In this document: positions 45,922-54,651 of the stretch, one piece after another
Position numbering within the stretch: the first letter of the stretch is position 1
How the letters are laid out: each line of letters opens with the position of its first letter
Source: Parabacteroides sp. AM08-6
Lineage (GTDB): Bacteria; Bacteroidota; Bacteroidia; Bacteroidales; Tannerellaceae
Reading direction: 5' to 3'
Assembly (NCBI RefSeq): GCF_003473295.1
Contig: NZ_QRMP01000005.1
Location: forward strand, 89,554-153,553
Length of the DNA: 64,000 nucleotides
Program-made: the position numbers and the translations under genes
Notes under the pieces: model-generated
The model's database searches: none
The model's input: the letters and a program-made list of their open reading frames with translations, nothing else
Told to the model about the DNA's origin: nothing

Positions 45922-46971
45922 ATGATTACGAAAATCATTCAGGAAGAGAAAATACAAAAAGCTAAAAAGTACGTAGAAAAAGGGGAAAGTTTTGTTATCG
46001 TAACGCATGTAGCCCCTGATGGTGATGCAATAGGTTCTTCTTTGGGATTATACCATTTTCTTACGGCTTATGGAAAAGATAACGTATCTGTAATTGTACC
46101 GAACGAATTTCCCCAGTTCTATAAATGGATGCCGGGAACAAAAGAAATAGTCATCTATGAGAAATATCCGGATTTTGCCAATCAATTAATCCGTGAAGCC
46201 GATGTTATTTTCTGTCTGGATTTCAATGAACCGAAACGTATTGAAAAGATGGCTCCGGCTGTGATTGCGGCAGAAGGACGTAAAGTGATGATTGATCATC
46301 ATTTGAATCCGGCTGATTTTTGCCGGGTGACAATGTCGTATCCGGAAATATCGTCGGCAAGTGAAATGGTGTTCCGTTTTATTTGTCGTATGGGGATGTT
46401 TGACCTGATAAACAGGGAATGTGCCGAATGTATTTATACCGGAATGATGACAGATACAGGTTCTTTTACCTATAATTCCAACAAGCCGGAAATTTATACG
46501 ATTATAAGTGAATTGATAAAGAAGGGCATAGACAAAGATTTAATTTACCGTAAAGTAAATCAAGTTTATTCGGAAAGCCGTCTGCGGATGATGGGCTATG
46601 TGTTGTATGAAAAGATGAAAGTTTATCCGGAGCAACAAGCTGCGCTGATTACGCTTTCACTGGATGAACTGAACCATTTTCGTTATGTCACCGGGGATAC
46701 GGAAGGTTTTGTGAATTTACCTCTGAGTATCGAAGGAGTGAGTTTTAGCGTATTTATCCGGGAAGATAGAGGGTGTATAAAAATATCTCTTCGCTCAGTC
46801 GGTGATTTTCCCTGTAATTTGTTCGCAGGACAATATTTTAACGGGGGAGGACATAAAAATGCTTCCGGTGGAGAATTTTATGGAACTTTAGCGAATGCCG
46901 TTGCTGTTTTTGAGAAAGGTTTAAAAGAATTTAATCCTAATAAAACAGAAGAATTAAATAAACATGCCTGA
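45922..46971 (+). CDS. DHH/DHHA1 phosphoesterase, NrnA-like
   Basis: 349 aa from the ATG at 45922. VTHVAPDGDAIGSSLG (about 27-42) has the first metal motif (Asp33, Asp35). IDHHLNPA (about 104-111) is the DHH motif. GGGHKNASGG near the C-terminus is the DHHA1 nucleotide-binding loop. NrnA proteins degrade nanoRNA, pGpG-type dinucleotides and 3',5'-pAp. It acts in the cytoplasm. The DUF4827 gene follows with its own promoter. Confidence 0.88.
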   Translation: MITKIIQEEKIQKAKKYVEKGESFVIVTHVAPDGDAIGSSLGLYHFLTAYGKDNVSVIVPNEFPQFYKWMPGTKEIVIYEKYPDFANQLIREADVIFCLDFNEPKRIEKMAPAVIAAEGRKVMIDHHLNPADFCRVTMSYPEISSASEMVFRFICRMGMFDLINRECAECIYTGMMTDTGSFTYNSNKPEIYTIISELIKKGIDKDLIYRKVNQVYSESRLRMMGYVLYEKMKVYPEQQAALITLSLDELNHFRYVTGDTEGFVNLPLSIEGVSFSVFIREDRGCIKISLRSVGDFPCNLFAGQYFNGGGHKNASGGEFYGTLANAVAVFEKGLKEFNPNKTEELNKHA

Positions 46972-46989
46972 GATTTGGCGTAGATTATA

Positions 46990-46997
46990 TACATTTG
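46990..46997 (+). promoter_or_regulatory. -7 element for the DUF4827 gene
   Basis: TACATTTG fits TAnnTTTG, 28 nt before the ATG at 47026. Confidence 0.5.
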
Positions 46998-47025
46998 CCA
47001 TTCAATTACAATTAATGCGAAAGAA

Positions 47026-47589
47026 ATGAAGAAAGGTTTTTATATCCTGTTGATTATGTTCACTGCCATGTGGGTGGTGTCGTGTGACAAAACAAAGTCA
47101 TACACTGATATGTTGAAGGCTGAACGAAAAGCTATTGACCGGCTGATAGCAGAAAATGGATTTGAAATTTTATCTGATTTTCCGAAAGATAGCGTGTTTA
47201 AATCTAATCAGTTTGTCGAATTGGATAACGGAGTTTATCTGAATATTATAGATAAAGGGAATAGTGAACGTGCTGTATTATATTCAACCGATGTAATGGC
47301 GCGCTTTATTGTTCAGTTGTTTATGGGGGCAGATACCGGAACTGTTGACAACTTGGGGCCTCATTCGAATGGTACTCACCCGGTTGAATTTAAGTACGGA
47401 TACAATACCGGTCTGAAAGAATATTATTTGAATTCATTCATTACACCGGGGATGGCTTCGGCTTTGGAATATGTGGGTGATAGTGCACGCGTGAAGCTGA
47501 TAGTTCCTTTCAAACAGTCAAGCTCTGATTTTCAGAGCACAGGGACTCCTCTTTATTATCAAGAAGTGAAATTTGTATTTATCAAATAA
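47026..47589 (+). CDS. DUF4827 lipoprotein
   Basis: A 187-aa exported lipoprotein with a signal peptide and lipid-anchored Cys20 (WVVSC). The rest fits DUF4827, a Bacteroidetes family that resembles FKBP-type peptidyl-prolyl isomerases in length and fold prediction. Whether it has isomerase activity is unknown. It is followed 9 nt later by the phosphohexomutase gene, an arrangement recalled from other Bacteroidetes. Confidence 0.8.
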   Translation: MKKGFYILLIMFTAMWVVSCDKTKSYTDMLKAERKAIDRLIAENGFEILSDFPKDSVFKSNQFVELDNGVYLNIIDKGNSERAVLYSTDVMARFIVQLFMGADTGTVDNLGPHSNGTHPVEFKYGYNTGLKEYYLNSFITPGMASALEYVGDSARVKLIVPFKQSSSDFQSTGTPLYYQEVKFVFIK

Positions 47590-47598
47590 TCTAGCAAA

Positions 47599-48987
47599 AT
47601 GACACTTATTAAATCTATTTCTGGTATTCGTGGAACAATAGGCGGTAGTCCTGATGACGGACTGAACCCGTTAGCTATTGTTAAGTTTGTGGCTGCTTAT
47701 GCTACATTCATAAGGAAAAACACAAAGGTGACAAGTAACAAGATCGTTGTAGGTCGTGATGCACGTATCTCCGGTCCGATGGTAAAACAGATTGTTCTCG
47801 GTACGCTTACCGGAATGGGCTTTGATGTGGTAGATATAGATCTGGCAACTACTCCTACAACAGAGTTGGCTGTGGCAATGGAGGGTGCATGCGGTGGTAT
47901 TATTCTCACCGCCAGCCATAATCCGAAACAATGGAATGCCTTGAAATTGTTGAATGAGCGTGGTGAGTTCTTGGATGCTGCAGAAGGAGCGGAAGTGCTG
48001 GCTATTGCGGCGGATGAAAGTTTCGAATTTGCAGATGTCGATCATTTGGGAAAAGTTATTGTAGACAATTCTTATAAACAAAAACATATAGAGAGTGTTC
48101 TGAAACTGAATTTGGTTGATGTTGAGGCTATTAAGGCTGCTAATTTCCGTGTAGCCATTGATTGCGTGAACTCGGTGGGTGGGATTGTCTTACCTGACTT
48201 ACTCTCTGCTTTAGGAGTGAAAGAAATTTTTAAATTACATTGTGCACCCCATGGGAATTTTTCTCATAATCCGGAACCTCTTCCGGAAAACTTGACGGAA
48301 ATATCAGAATTGATGCCGCATGCTAAGGCGGATGTCGGTTTTGTTGTAGATCCGGATGTCGACCGTTTAGCTATCATTTGTGAAAATGGCGAAATGTTTG
48401 GGGAAGAGTATACTTTAGTGGCTGTCAGCGATTATGTTTTGAGCCATACTCCCGGTAATACGGTAAGTAACTTGAGTTCAAGTCGTGCTTTACGTGATGT
48501 CACTCGTGCACATGGTTGCGAATATAATGCAGCAGCTGTAGGTGAAGTGAATGTCGTAGCCAAAATGAAAGCAACTAATGCAGTGATAGGGGGCGAAGGT
48601 AATGGCGGTGTTATCTATCCTGCCAGTCATTACGGACGTGATGCTCTTGTTGGTATTGCTTTGTTCCTGACACATTTGGCAAAGAAAAAAATGAAGACAA
48701 GCGAACTTCGTGCCAGCTATCCTCCATATTTTATCTCAAAACAAAAAGTTCAGTTGACACCTGAAATAGACGTAGATGCTATCTTGAGGAAAGTGAAAGA
48801 AAAATTTACCCAGTATGATATAACGGATATAGATGGTGTAAAGATTGATTTCCCGGATAAATGGGTTCATTTGCGTAAAAGTAATACGGAACCGATTATC
48901 CGTATTTATTCGGAAGCTCACACAATGCAGGAAGCGGATGAATTAGGAGGAGAATTAATACAGATTATTCGCGATATGTGTAAATAA
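47599..48987 (+). CDS. glmM: Phosphoglucosamine mutase / phosphomannomutase family
   Basis: A 462-aa alpha-D-phosphohexomutase. TASHNP (104-109) carries the phospho-accepting Ser106. DPDVDR (251-256) binds Mg through Asp251, Asp253 and Asp255. GEGNGG is the sugar-binding loop and RKSNTEPIIRIYSEA binds phosphate. The sugar loop differs from the GEMSGH of classic PGM/PMM and is closer to GlmM-like enzymes, so glucosamine-6-P to glucosamine-1-P (cell-wall precursor) is the best call. Phosphomannomutase activity is the alternative. Confidence 0.85.
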   Translation: MTLIKSISGIRGTIGGSPDDGLNPLAIVKFVAAYATFIRKNTKVTSNKIVVGRDARISGPMVKQIVLGTLTGMGFDVVDIDLATTPTTELAVAMEGACGGIILTASHNPKQWNALKLLNERGEFLDAAEGAEVLAIAADESFEFADVDHLGKVIVDNSYKQKHIESVLKLNLVDVEAIKAANFRVAIDCVNSVGGIVLPDLLSALGVKEIFKLHCAPHGNFSHNPEPLPENLTEISELMPHAKADVGFVVDPDVDRLAIICENGEMFGEEYTLVAVSDYVLSHTPGNTVSNLSSSRALRDVTRAHGCEYNAAAVGEVNVVAKMKATNAVIGGEGNGGVIYPASHYGRDALVGIALFLTHLAKKKMKTSELRASYPPYFISKQKVQLTPEIDVDAILRKVKEKFTQYDITDIDGVKIDFPDKWVHLRKSNTEPIIRIYSEAHTMQEADELGGELIQIIRDMCK

Positions 48988-49009
48988 AAACAAATATCCT
49001 TCTTATATA

Positions 49010-49046
49010 AAAACCTCCTTTAGAGAAATTTTCTAAAGGAGGTTTT
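49010..49046. terminator. Bidirectional terminator
   Basis: AAAACCTCCTTTAGA (49010-49024) pairs perfectly over 15 bp with TCTAAAGGAGGTTTT (49032-49046), with T and A runs at the ends. It serves the convergent glmM and AICAR-transformylase genes. Confidence 0.9.
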
Positions 49047-49082
49047 TTGGTATATCTGGTTTTATTTAAAATGCGATGAATA

Positions 49083-50258
49083 TTAATGATGGAACAAGCG
49101 TACACCTGTAAATGCCATTGCTATGCCGTATTTATCGCACGTATCAATAACATGATCGTCACGAACAGAACCACCTGCTTGTGCAATATATTCGACACCA
49201 CTTTTATGGGCACGTTCAATATTGTCACCGAAGGGGAAGAAAGCATCAGAACCCAATGCAACTCCCTTTAAAGTGTTTAACCAGGCACGTTTTTCTTCAC
49301 GTGTTAAGACTTCCGGTTTTTTTATGAAGAATTGTTGCCAGATACCGTCTGCTAAAACATCCTCATAATCATCGCTGATGTAAACATCGATTGTATTATC
49401 ACGGTCTGCACGACGGATTTTCTCAATCCAAGGCAGGTTCATAACTTTCGGATGCTGGCGTAAATACCAGATATCAGCCTTATTTCCGGCCAGCCGGGTA
49501 CAATGGATACGACTTTGCTGCCCGGCTCCGATGCCGATGGCTTGTCCGTCTTTTACATAACAAACAGAGTTGCTTTGTGTATATTTCAATGTAATCAAAG
49601 CGATGATTAAATCACGTTTTGCTTCATCCGGGAAATTCTTATTTTTAGTGGGTATGTTAACCAGTAAACTTTCATCCAATTTGATTTCGTTGCGTCCTTG
49701 TTCGAAAGTAATGCCGAATACATCTTTATGTTCGATAGGAACAGGACGGTAAGCCGGATCTATTTTGATTACATTATAAGTGCCTTTCCGTTTGTTTTTC
49801 AGTATTTCTAAAGCTTCCGGAGTGTAGTCGGGAGCAATTACACCGTCTGAAACTTCGCGGTTGATAAGTCGGGCTGTCGCTTCGTCACATGTATCACTCA
49901 GTGCGATAAAGTCTCCATAAGATGACATACGGTCTGCACCACGGGCACGGGCATAGGCTGTCGCCAACGGAGTAAGAGGGAGATCGTCTACAAAATAGAT
50001 TTTTTTTAACGTGTCACTCATTTCGATACCTACAGCGGCTCCTGCCGGACTTACATGTTTAAAGGATGCTGCGGATGGCAATCCGGTGGCTTCTTTTAAT
50101 TCTTTTACTAATTGCCAACTGTTGAATGCATCCAGGAAATTAATGTATCCGGGACGTCCGTTCAATACCTCGATGGGTAACTCCCCTTGTTGCATAAAAA
50201 TACGTGACGGCTTTTGATTGGGGTTACAACCGTACTTAAGTTCTAATTCTTTTGCCAT
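49083..50258 (-). CDS. Stand-alone AICAR transformylase (PurH C-terminal-like)
   Basis: A 391-aa protein matching only the formyltransferase half of bifunctional PurH. The catalytic Lys-His pair is Lys67-His68 in SFKHVSPAGAAVG. GIGAGQQSRIHCTRLAG and SDAFFPFGDNIERAH are conserved AICARFT motifs. The IMP cyclohydrolase (MGS-like) N-terminal domain is absent, so it could not make IMP alone. It would formylate AICAR or act on a related substrate. It is the last gene of a topB-Nudix-AICARFT unit, 24 nt after the Nudix gene. Confidence 0.88.
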   Translation of the reverse strand: MAKELELKYGCNPNQKPSRIFMQQGELPIEVLNGRPGYINFLDAFNSWQLVKELKEATGLPSAASFKHVSPAGAAVGIEMSDTLKKIYFVDDLPLTPLATAYARARGADRMSSYGDFIALSDTCDEATARLINREVSDGVIAPDYTPEALEILKNKRKGTYNVIKIDPAYRPVPIEHKDVFGITFEQGRNEIKLDESLLVNIPTKNKNFPDEAKRDLIIALITLKYTQSNSVCYVKDGQAIGIGAGQQSRIHCTRLAGNKADIWYLRQHPKVMNLPWIEKIRRADRDNTIDVYISDDYEDVLADGIWQQFFIKKPEVLTREEKRAWLNTLKGVALGSDAFFPFGDNIERAHKSGVEYIAQAGGSVRDDHVIDTCDKYGIAMAFTGVRLFHH

Positions 50259-50282
50259 AGTTTTTATTCTTATATATGTGAT

Positions 50283-50774
50283 TTACATGAATAATTGTTT
50301 ATATTCCTTTTCAAAATTTGGAGTAAAGATACCTTTATCCATATTTTCCAGTATTTCGTTCCTACTCCAGAAACGTCCGGTATCCAGTTCGGAAGGGTCC
50401 GGGGTAATCGGGCCGTTATAAGTAGTACGATAAGTATTAACCAGTTCTTTTTCAATTGCAGATTCAAAAATATAGCGTGTAATGAATTGGGGAGTGAAAT
50501 CCGTGATGTTGAGTTCTTCCCGGACTTCTCTGCGAAGGGCTTCTTCCACCTTTTCGCCATAGTCGATATGTCCTCCTACGGCTGTATCCCATTTTCCCGG
50601 TTGAATATCTTTTGTCATTGAGCGTTTTTGAAGATATAATTCACCGGTATCATTGAAAATGTGCAGATGTACGACCGGGTGCAATATTTTTGAACCGCTG
50701 TGGCACTCCCGCCGGGTTGCTTTTCCTATCGTTTCTCCCTCTTCATTTACCAAAGGAAACCATTCTTCTTTCAT
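50283..50774 (-). CDS. Nudix hydrolase
   Basis: 163 aa. The Nudix box GHIDYGEKVEEALRREVREE, continuing LNI, covers residues 68-90. It has Glu74, Arg82-Glu83 and Glu86-Glu87 in place, but Asn89 where most have Gly. HPVVHLHIFNDTGELYLQKR (32-51) resembles IPP-isomerase-like and YfcD-type Nudix proteins. It hydrolyses some nucleoside diphosphate derivative; the exact substrate is unknown. It lies 28 nt after topB. Confidence 0.88.
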   Translation of the reverse strand: MKEEWFPLVNEEGETIGKATRRECHSGSKILHPVVHLHIFNDTGELYLQKRSMTKDIQPGKWDTAVGGHIDYGEKVEEALRREVREELNITDFTPQFITRYIFESAIEKELVNTYRTTYNGPITPDPSELDTGRFWSRNEILENMDKGIFTPNFEKEYKQLFM

Positions 50775-50802
50775 TTTATCTATCTGATTTATGAGAATAA
50801 GT

Positions 50803-52869
50803 TTATTGATTAAGTTGATTGATAGCTTGTATTAATTCATCATCAGTCAAACTATCTCCGTAAGTTGTATAATCCATGCGAAAAGAACAACCATTTTTGT
50901 ATTCCGAACAGCCGTATGCCGTTTTACCACGTAAGATACTGCCTTTTTTACAAATGGGACAGATTGGTTTTAGGGATGCAGCCTTTGCTTCTTCTGGCTT
51001 TTCCTTTTGAGTACGCGGTTTTCGAGGTTTCTTTTCTTTGGAGGCCGGTTTGTTTTGGGGCTTTTCCTGGGGAGATTCTCCAATGGTAATGGTACGGCCG
51101 GTTTGATCAGACAAAACGTTAATCACCACCTGATGGACCATTTGTTTCAATTCTTCCAAGAAAGTACGGGTTTCGTATGTCCCCCGCTCAATCTGGCGTA
51201 GTTTCTTTTCCCACAACCCTGTTAATTCGGCACTTTTCAATAATTCATCATGTATGGTGCCGATTAGTTCCACACCTGTGGCTGTCGGGAATAGATTCTT
51301 ACGTTCCTTACGGATATAATTACGTTTGAATAATGTTTCGATAATAGCGGCGCGGGTAGAAGGACGACCAATGCCATTTTCTTTCAAGGCATCACGCAAT
51401 TCATCATTATCTACTAGTTTACCGGCTGTTTCCATAGCGCGGAGTAATGTTGCTTCCGTATATGGTTTGGGCGGTTGTGTCCATTTCTCACCGAGAGTCG
51501 GTTTGTGAGGACCGCTTTCGCCTTTTGTAAAGTCGGGTAATACCCCTTCTTCTTCGTTTTGCTCGGTTTCCGGATCTTTTTGTTCGGCCCCGAATACCAC
51601 TCGCCAACCAGGTTTGAGTATTTGCTTTCCCGTTACTTTAAAATCCACTTTCCCGACTTTACCCAGTACGGTAGTGGTAGATATTTCGCAGTCGGGATAA
51701 AAGACTGCTATAAAGCGGCGGGTTACCAGGTCGTAAACTTTTTTCTCGTTTTCAGTCAGATTACGAGGAGAAATACCTGTCGGAATGATGGCATGGTGGT
51801 CTGTCACCTTGGAGTTATCGAAAACTCTTTTGTCTTTTCGTATTTTGGCTTTCAGCAGAGGTACTGTCAATTCTGCATAATCAGCTAAGCCATTTAGTGT
51901 TGCCGGAACTTTCGGATAAATGTCATCACTCAGAAATGTGGTATCGACACGTGGGTAGGTGGTAACCTTTTTTTCATATAATGACTGGATTAATTTTAAC
52001 GTATCATCGGCTGTAAAAGCAAATTTCTTATTACACTCGACTTGCAGGGAAGTCAGGTCGAATAGACGGGGAGCGTACTCTTTTCCTTTTTTCTCGGAAA
52101 TGTCTGTGACAGTAAAATCTTCTTGCTGAACAATTTCCAGAAAAGCTTCCCCTTCTTCTTTCTTTGTGAATTTTCCTTTTGTTGCTGAAAAGGTCGTGTT
52201 CCGATAGACTGTTTTAAGTTCCCAATAGGGTTCCGGCTTAAAATTATCGATTTCAGCTTGTCGGTTTACTATCAGGGCAAGAGTCGGTGTTTGTACCCGG
52301 CCAATGGAAAGAACCTGTCGGTTTTGTCCGTACCGGAGGGTGTATAAACGCGTGGCATTCATGCCTAATAGCCAGTCGCCGATAGCTCGTGAAAGACCAG
52401 CTTCGTATAATTTATTGAATTCCGTCTGGTCTTTTAATTTCTGAAAACCTTCGCGGATGGCCTCTTCTGTCAGGGATGAAATCCAGAGACGATAGACCGG
52501 GCATTTGCAGCCTGCTTTTTGCATGACCCAACGTTGTATCAATTCTCCTTCCTGACCGGCATCTCCGCAGTTGATAACCATTTCGGCTTTTTGCATCAAT
52601 TCTTCAATAACTTTGAATTGCTGTTCGTAAGTCGGATTTTCAATCAGTTTGATGCCGAAGCGGGGGGGAATCATCGGAAGAGAGCTTAAACTCCAGCGTT
52701 TCCAGTTGTCAGTATATTCCTGAGGCTCTTTTAGTGTACAGAGATGTCCGAATGTCCAGGTAACCTGATAACCATTCCCTTCGATGTACCCGTTCATTTT
52801 CTTGGTTGCCCCGAGGACTTCTGCAATTTCGCGTGCCACACTGGGCTTTTCAGCAATACATACTTTCAT
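50803..52869 (-). CDS. topB: DNA topoisomerase III
   Basis: 688 aa from the ATG at 52869; an earlier in-frame start adds 11 residues before the conserved MKVCIAEKPSVAREIAEVLG. That N-terminal segment is the Toprim start, and INCGDAGQEGELI (about 90-102) holds the acidic residues. VTTYPRVDTTF (about 305-315) contains the DNA-attacking Tyr. The tail has a Lys/Pro-rich linker and one zinc-binding topoisomerase finger (CPIC near 650, then YGCSEYKNGC). It relaxes and decatenates DNA. A promoter and a 26-bp hairpin lie just upstream. Confidence 0.93.
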   Translation of the reverse strand: MKVCIAEKPSVAREIAEVLGATKKMNGYIEGNGYQVTWTFGHLCTLKEPQEYTDNWKRWSLSSLPMIPPRFGIKLIENPTYEQQFKVIEELMQKAEMVINCGDAGQEGELIQRWVMQKAGCKCPVYRLWISSLTEEAIREGFQKLKDQTEFNKLYEAGLSRAIGDWLLGMNATRLYTLRYGQNRQVLSIGRVQTPTLALIVNRQAEIDNFKPEPYWELKTVYRNTTFSATKGKFTKKEEGEAFLEIVQQEDFTVTDISEKKGKEYAPRLFDLTSLQVECNKKFAFTADDTLKLIQSLYEKKVTTYPRVDTTFLSDDIYPKVPATLNGLADYAELTVPLLKAKIRKDKRVFDNSKVTDHHAIIPTGISPRNLTENEKKVYDLVTRRFIAVFYPDCEISTTTVLGKVGKVDFKVTGKQILKPGWRVVFGAEQKDPETEQNEEEGVLPDFTKGESGPHKPTLGEKWTQPPKPYTEATLLRAMETAGKLVDNDELRDALKENGIGRPSTRAAIIETLFKRNYIRKERKNLFPTATGVELIGTIHDELLKSAELTGLWEKKLRQIERGTYETRTFLEELKQMVHQVVINVLSDQTGRTITIGESPQEKPQNKPASKEKKPRKPRTQKEKPEEAKAASLKPICPICKKGSILRGKTAYGCSEYKNGCSFRMDYTTYGDSLTDDELIQAINQLNQ

Positions 52870-52899
52870 CTGTAAACTAATCCTTTCGTAATAAGTATA

Positions 52900-52907
52900 C
52901 AAAAATA
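52900..52907 (-). promoter_or_regulatory. -7 element for topB
   Basis: On the minus strand TATTTTTG directly follows the 26-bp hairpin. Transcription would start near 52893, 24 nt before the ATG. The same T-rich stretch could be the tail of a terminator for the gene upstream. Confidence 0.45.
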
Positions 52908-52908
52908 C

Positions 52909-52966
52909 GTTTTCCCGATGACTTTAGAAAATCATAAGCATGATTTTCTAAAGTCATCGGGAAAAC
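52909..52966. terminator. Perfect 26-bp inverted repeat between the DUF5723 gene and topB
   Basis: The left arm (52909-52934) begins GTTTTCCCGATGACTTTAGA and the right arm (52941-52966) is its exact reverse complement, around the 6-nt loop TAAGCA. On the minus strand GTATTTTTGTAT follows, giving a short T-rich tail. It most likely terminates the DUF5723 message. Its length is unusual for a terminator. Confidence 0.7.
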
Positions 52967-52991
52967 ATGAAGTATGAAAAGATTAAATTAT

Positions 52992-54404
52992 TTAGCTGTT
53001 TGCCGGTTTTTTCTTTCCTAAAGGAACACTGATGCCCAGATAAGCATTAGCCGTTTGGAGGGTGTTGAAGCCTTTGGTTATCATGTAATCAGTACCTATA
53101 AAAAGCGGACCGAATTTCATCCCAAGTCCGAATGTCTTAAAATTGCTGTGTATGAAAGAATAACTGACCGTTCCTTCAAACCAACGTGCCGGACGGAAAT
53201 TGGCTGAAACCATGAGTTCCGTGAATGCTTTAGGCAGGATAAAGCGAGTCGTAGAAAGAAGTCCGAAACCTATTTTATTATTGAGTATTGTATATTCAGC
53301 TCCGATATTCAATGTCGAACGCAGTGTGGTGGTCCGTTTTTTACTTGCAGTCTCTTTGAACTGGAAAAGATCCATATCGAAAATGTCCACACTTCCGGAG
53401 TATTCATTTTTCCATGCCTCCAAATCTTTCTCGTCAACAACTCCGTCCCCATCAATATCTAAATCCGGGAAGTCTCCGTAATCTCCGTATGGGTCGTAAG
53501 TATGTTGCTGGTTGGCTATATAAGAGGAAGTGGAAGAACCGTTCCATTTGATGAATCCTAAATCGATAATTGATGCGGAGAGGCATAAATTATCCAATAA
53601 CTGATAGGTCGCACCCAAATCAGCACCCAGACCGAAGCCGGAAATACCCGGTGAGTCAAAATCTACATCACTGATATACTCTTCTCCGTTTTCATCTTCA
53701 CCGTTGGTCAGTTCCAATCCTTTCATGGAGAGGTTCATTTCTCCTTTAGTCGTTACATTCCATACATTTCCATTTGCCTGGAGCTGTAATTGTTCGATTT
53801 TAGCATTGAAGTTGGCAGCTCCCAACAGTACTTTTAATTTTCCTCCGACTGTCAGCTTTTCTGTGATAGGACGCGAATAACCGACAGCGAGTTCTCCGTA
53901 AATGTCCCCATACAGTTGCATGTTTCGGATATTGAAGTTGGGAATATGCTCAAGGTCTATCTTATCGGCATCCCGTGCAAATTCGAACATTGTTTTAGGA
54001 ATGGAGGTGTTGACCATCACTTTTACTCCCAAATCGACTGTCCAGAAACCTTTGCCGGAATAGAAACCGAAAGACAGGATATCGGTTCCGAGATCCATGT
54101 TAAGTGTATTGTCTGTTTTTAGTCTGTTCATAAACTTCGGATTGTCGAGGAATGAGTTTTCATCATCCATAATATCCGTAAAATTATTAACCGAGAGCGC
54201 ATTGGAAGCTACTGATGCGCCGAATGAACCAAAGACCGGGACATTGAAATACCCCCTGTCCGGACGAAAAGCCGGATTTAATTTGTTTCGTGTTGGCAGG
54301 TTTTCCATAAAATAAGTGCTTCGCGGGTAATACTGTGCAAATGTGCTTGTGCTCAGACATAGAAGCATAAACACAGCGAGTAGAGTTTGTTTTTTCAGTC
54401 TCAT
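52992..54404 (-). CDS. DUF5723 outer-membrane-type protein
   Basis: 470 aa. A signal peptide ends at TFAQ (residue 24). The protein matches DUF5723, a Bacteroidetes family of predicted outer-membrane beta barrels. Repeated strands with aromatic ends and a C-terminal YLGISVPLG segment fit this. One loop (about 305-320) has DIDGDGVVDEKDLE, the DxDxDGxxDxxD form of a dockerin/EF-hand calcium site. The role is unknown; it may be surface assembly or secretion. Confidence 0.8.
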   Translation of the reverse strand: MRLKKQTLLAVFMLLCLSTSTFAQYYPRSTYFMENLPTRNKLNPAFRPDRGYFNVPVFGSFGASVASNALSVNNFTDIMDDENSFLDNPKFMNRLKTDNTLNMDLGTDILSFGFYSGKGFWTVDLGVKVMVNTSIPKTMFEFARDADKIDLEHIPNFNIRNMQLYGDIYGELAVGYSRPITEKLTVGGKLKVLLGAANFNAKIEQLQLQANGNVWNVTTKGEMNLSMKGLELTNGEDENGEEYISDVDFDSPGISGFGLGADLGATYQLLDNLCLSASIIDLGFIKWNGSSTSSYIANQQHTYDPYGDYGDFPDLDIDGDGVVDEKDLEAWKNEYSGSVDIFDMDLFQFKETASKKRTTTLRSTLNIGAEYTILNNKIGFGLLSTTRFILPKAFTELMVSANFRPARWFEGTVSYSFIHSNFKTFGLGMKFGPLFIGTDYMITKGFNTLQTANAYLGISVPLGKKKPANS

Positions 54405-54591
54405 TGTTATTAATATTAAGTATTGAAATTCAGTTGCTATTAGAGAGTGTTCCCTTAAAACTGTATAAAAGTATACAGTTTTGGTTAACGAATAAAATTC
54501 ATAGGCTGAAAAATAAGATTATTGTGGTATAAAATGGGATTATCACTCTTAAAAATAGGATTATCCGGAAAAGAAAAGGGTCTATATGAAT
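54405..54591. other. Spacer with an 11-bp palindrome upstream of the DUF5723 gene
   Basis: AAAACTGTATA (54457-54467) and TATACAGTTTT (54472-54482) form a perfect inverted repeat with a 4-nt centre, 53-78 nt before the ATG at 54404. It could be an operator. No TAnnTTTG element is found on the minus strand in this spacer. Confidence 0.45.
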
Positions 54592-54627
54592 AAAGAGCCG
54601 GACAACAGTCGAGTTCTCCGGCTCTTT
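54592..54627. terminator. Terminator of the aromatic amino-acid operon
   Basis: AAAGAGCCGG (54592-54601) pairs with CCGGCTCTTT (54618-54627) around a 16-nt loop. It lies 25 nt past the stop of the last operon gene. Confidence 0.75.
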
Positions 54628-54651
54628 TTCCTTGATAGGAATATGAGAAAT

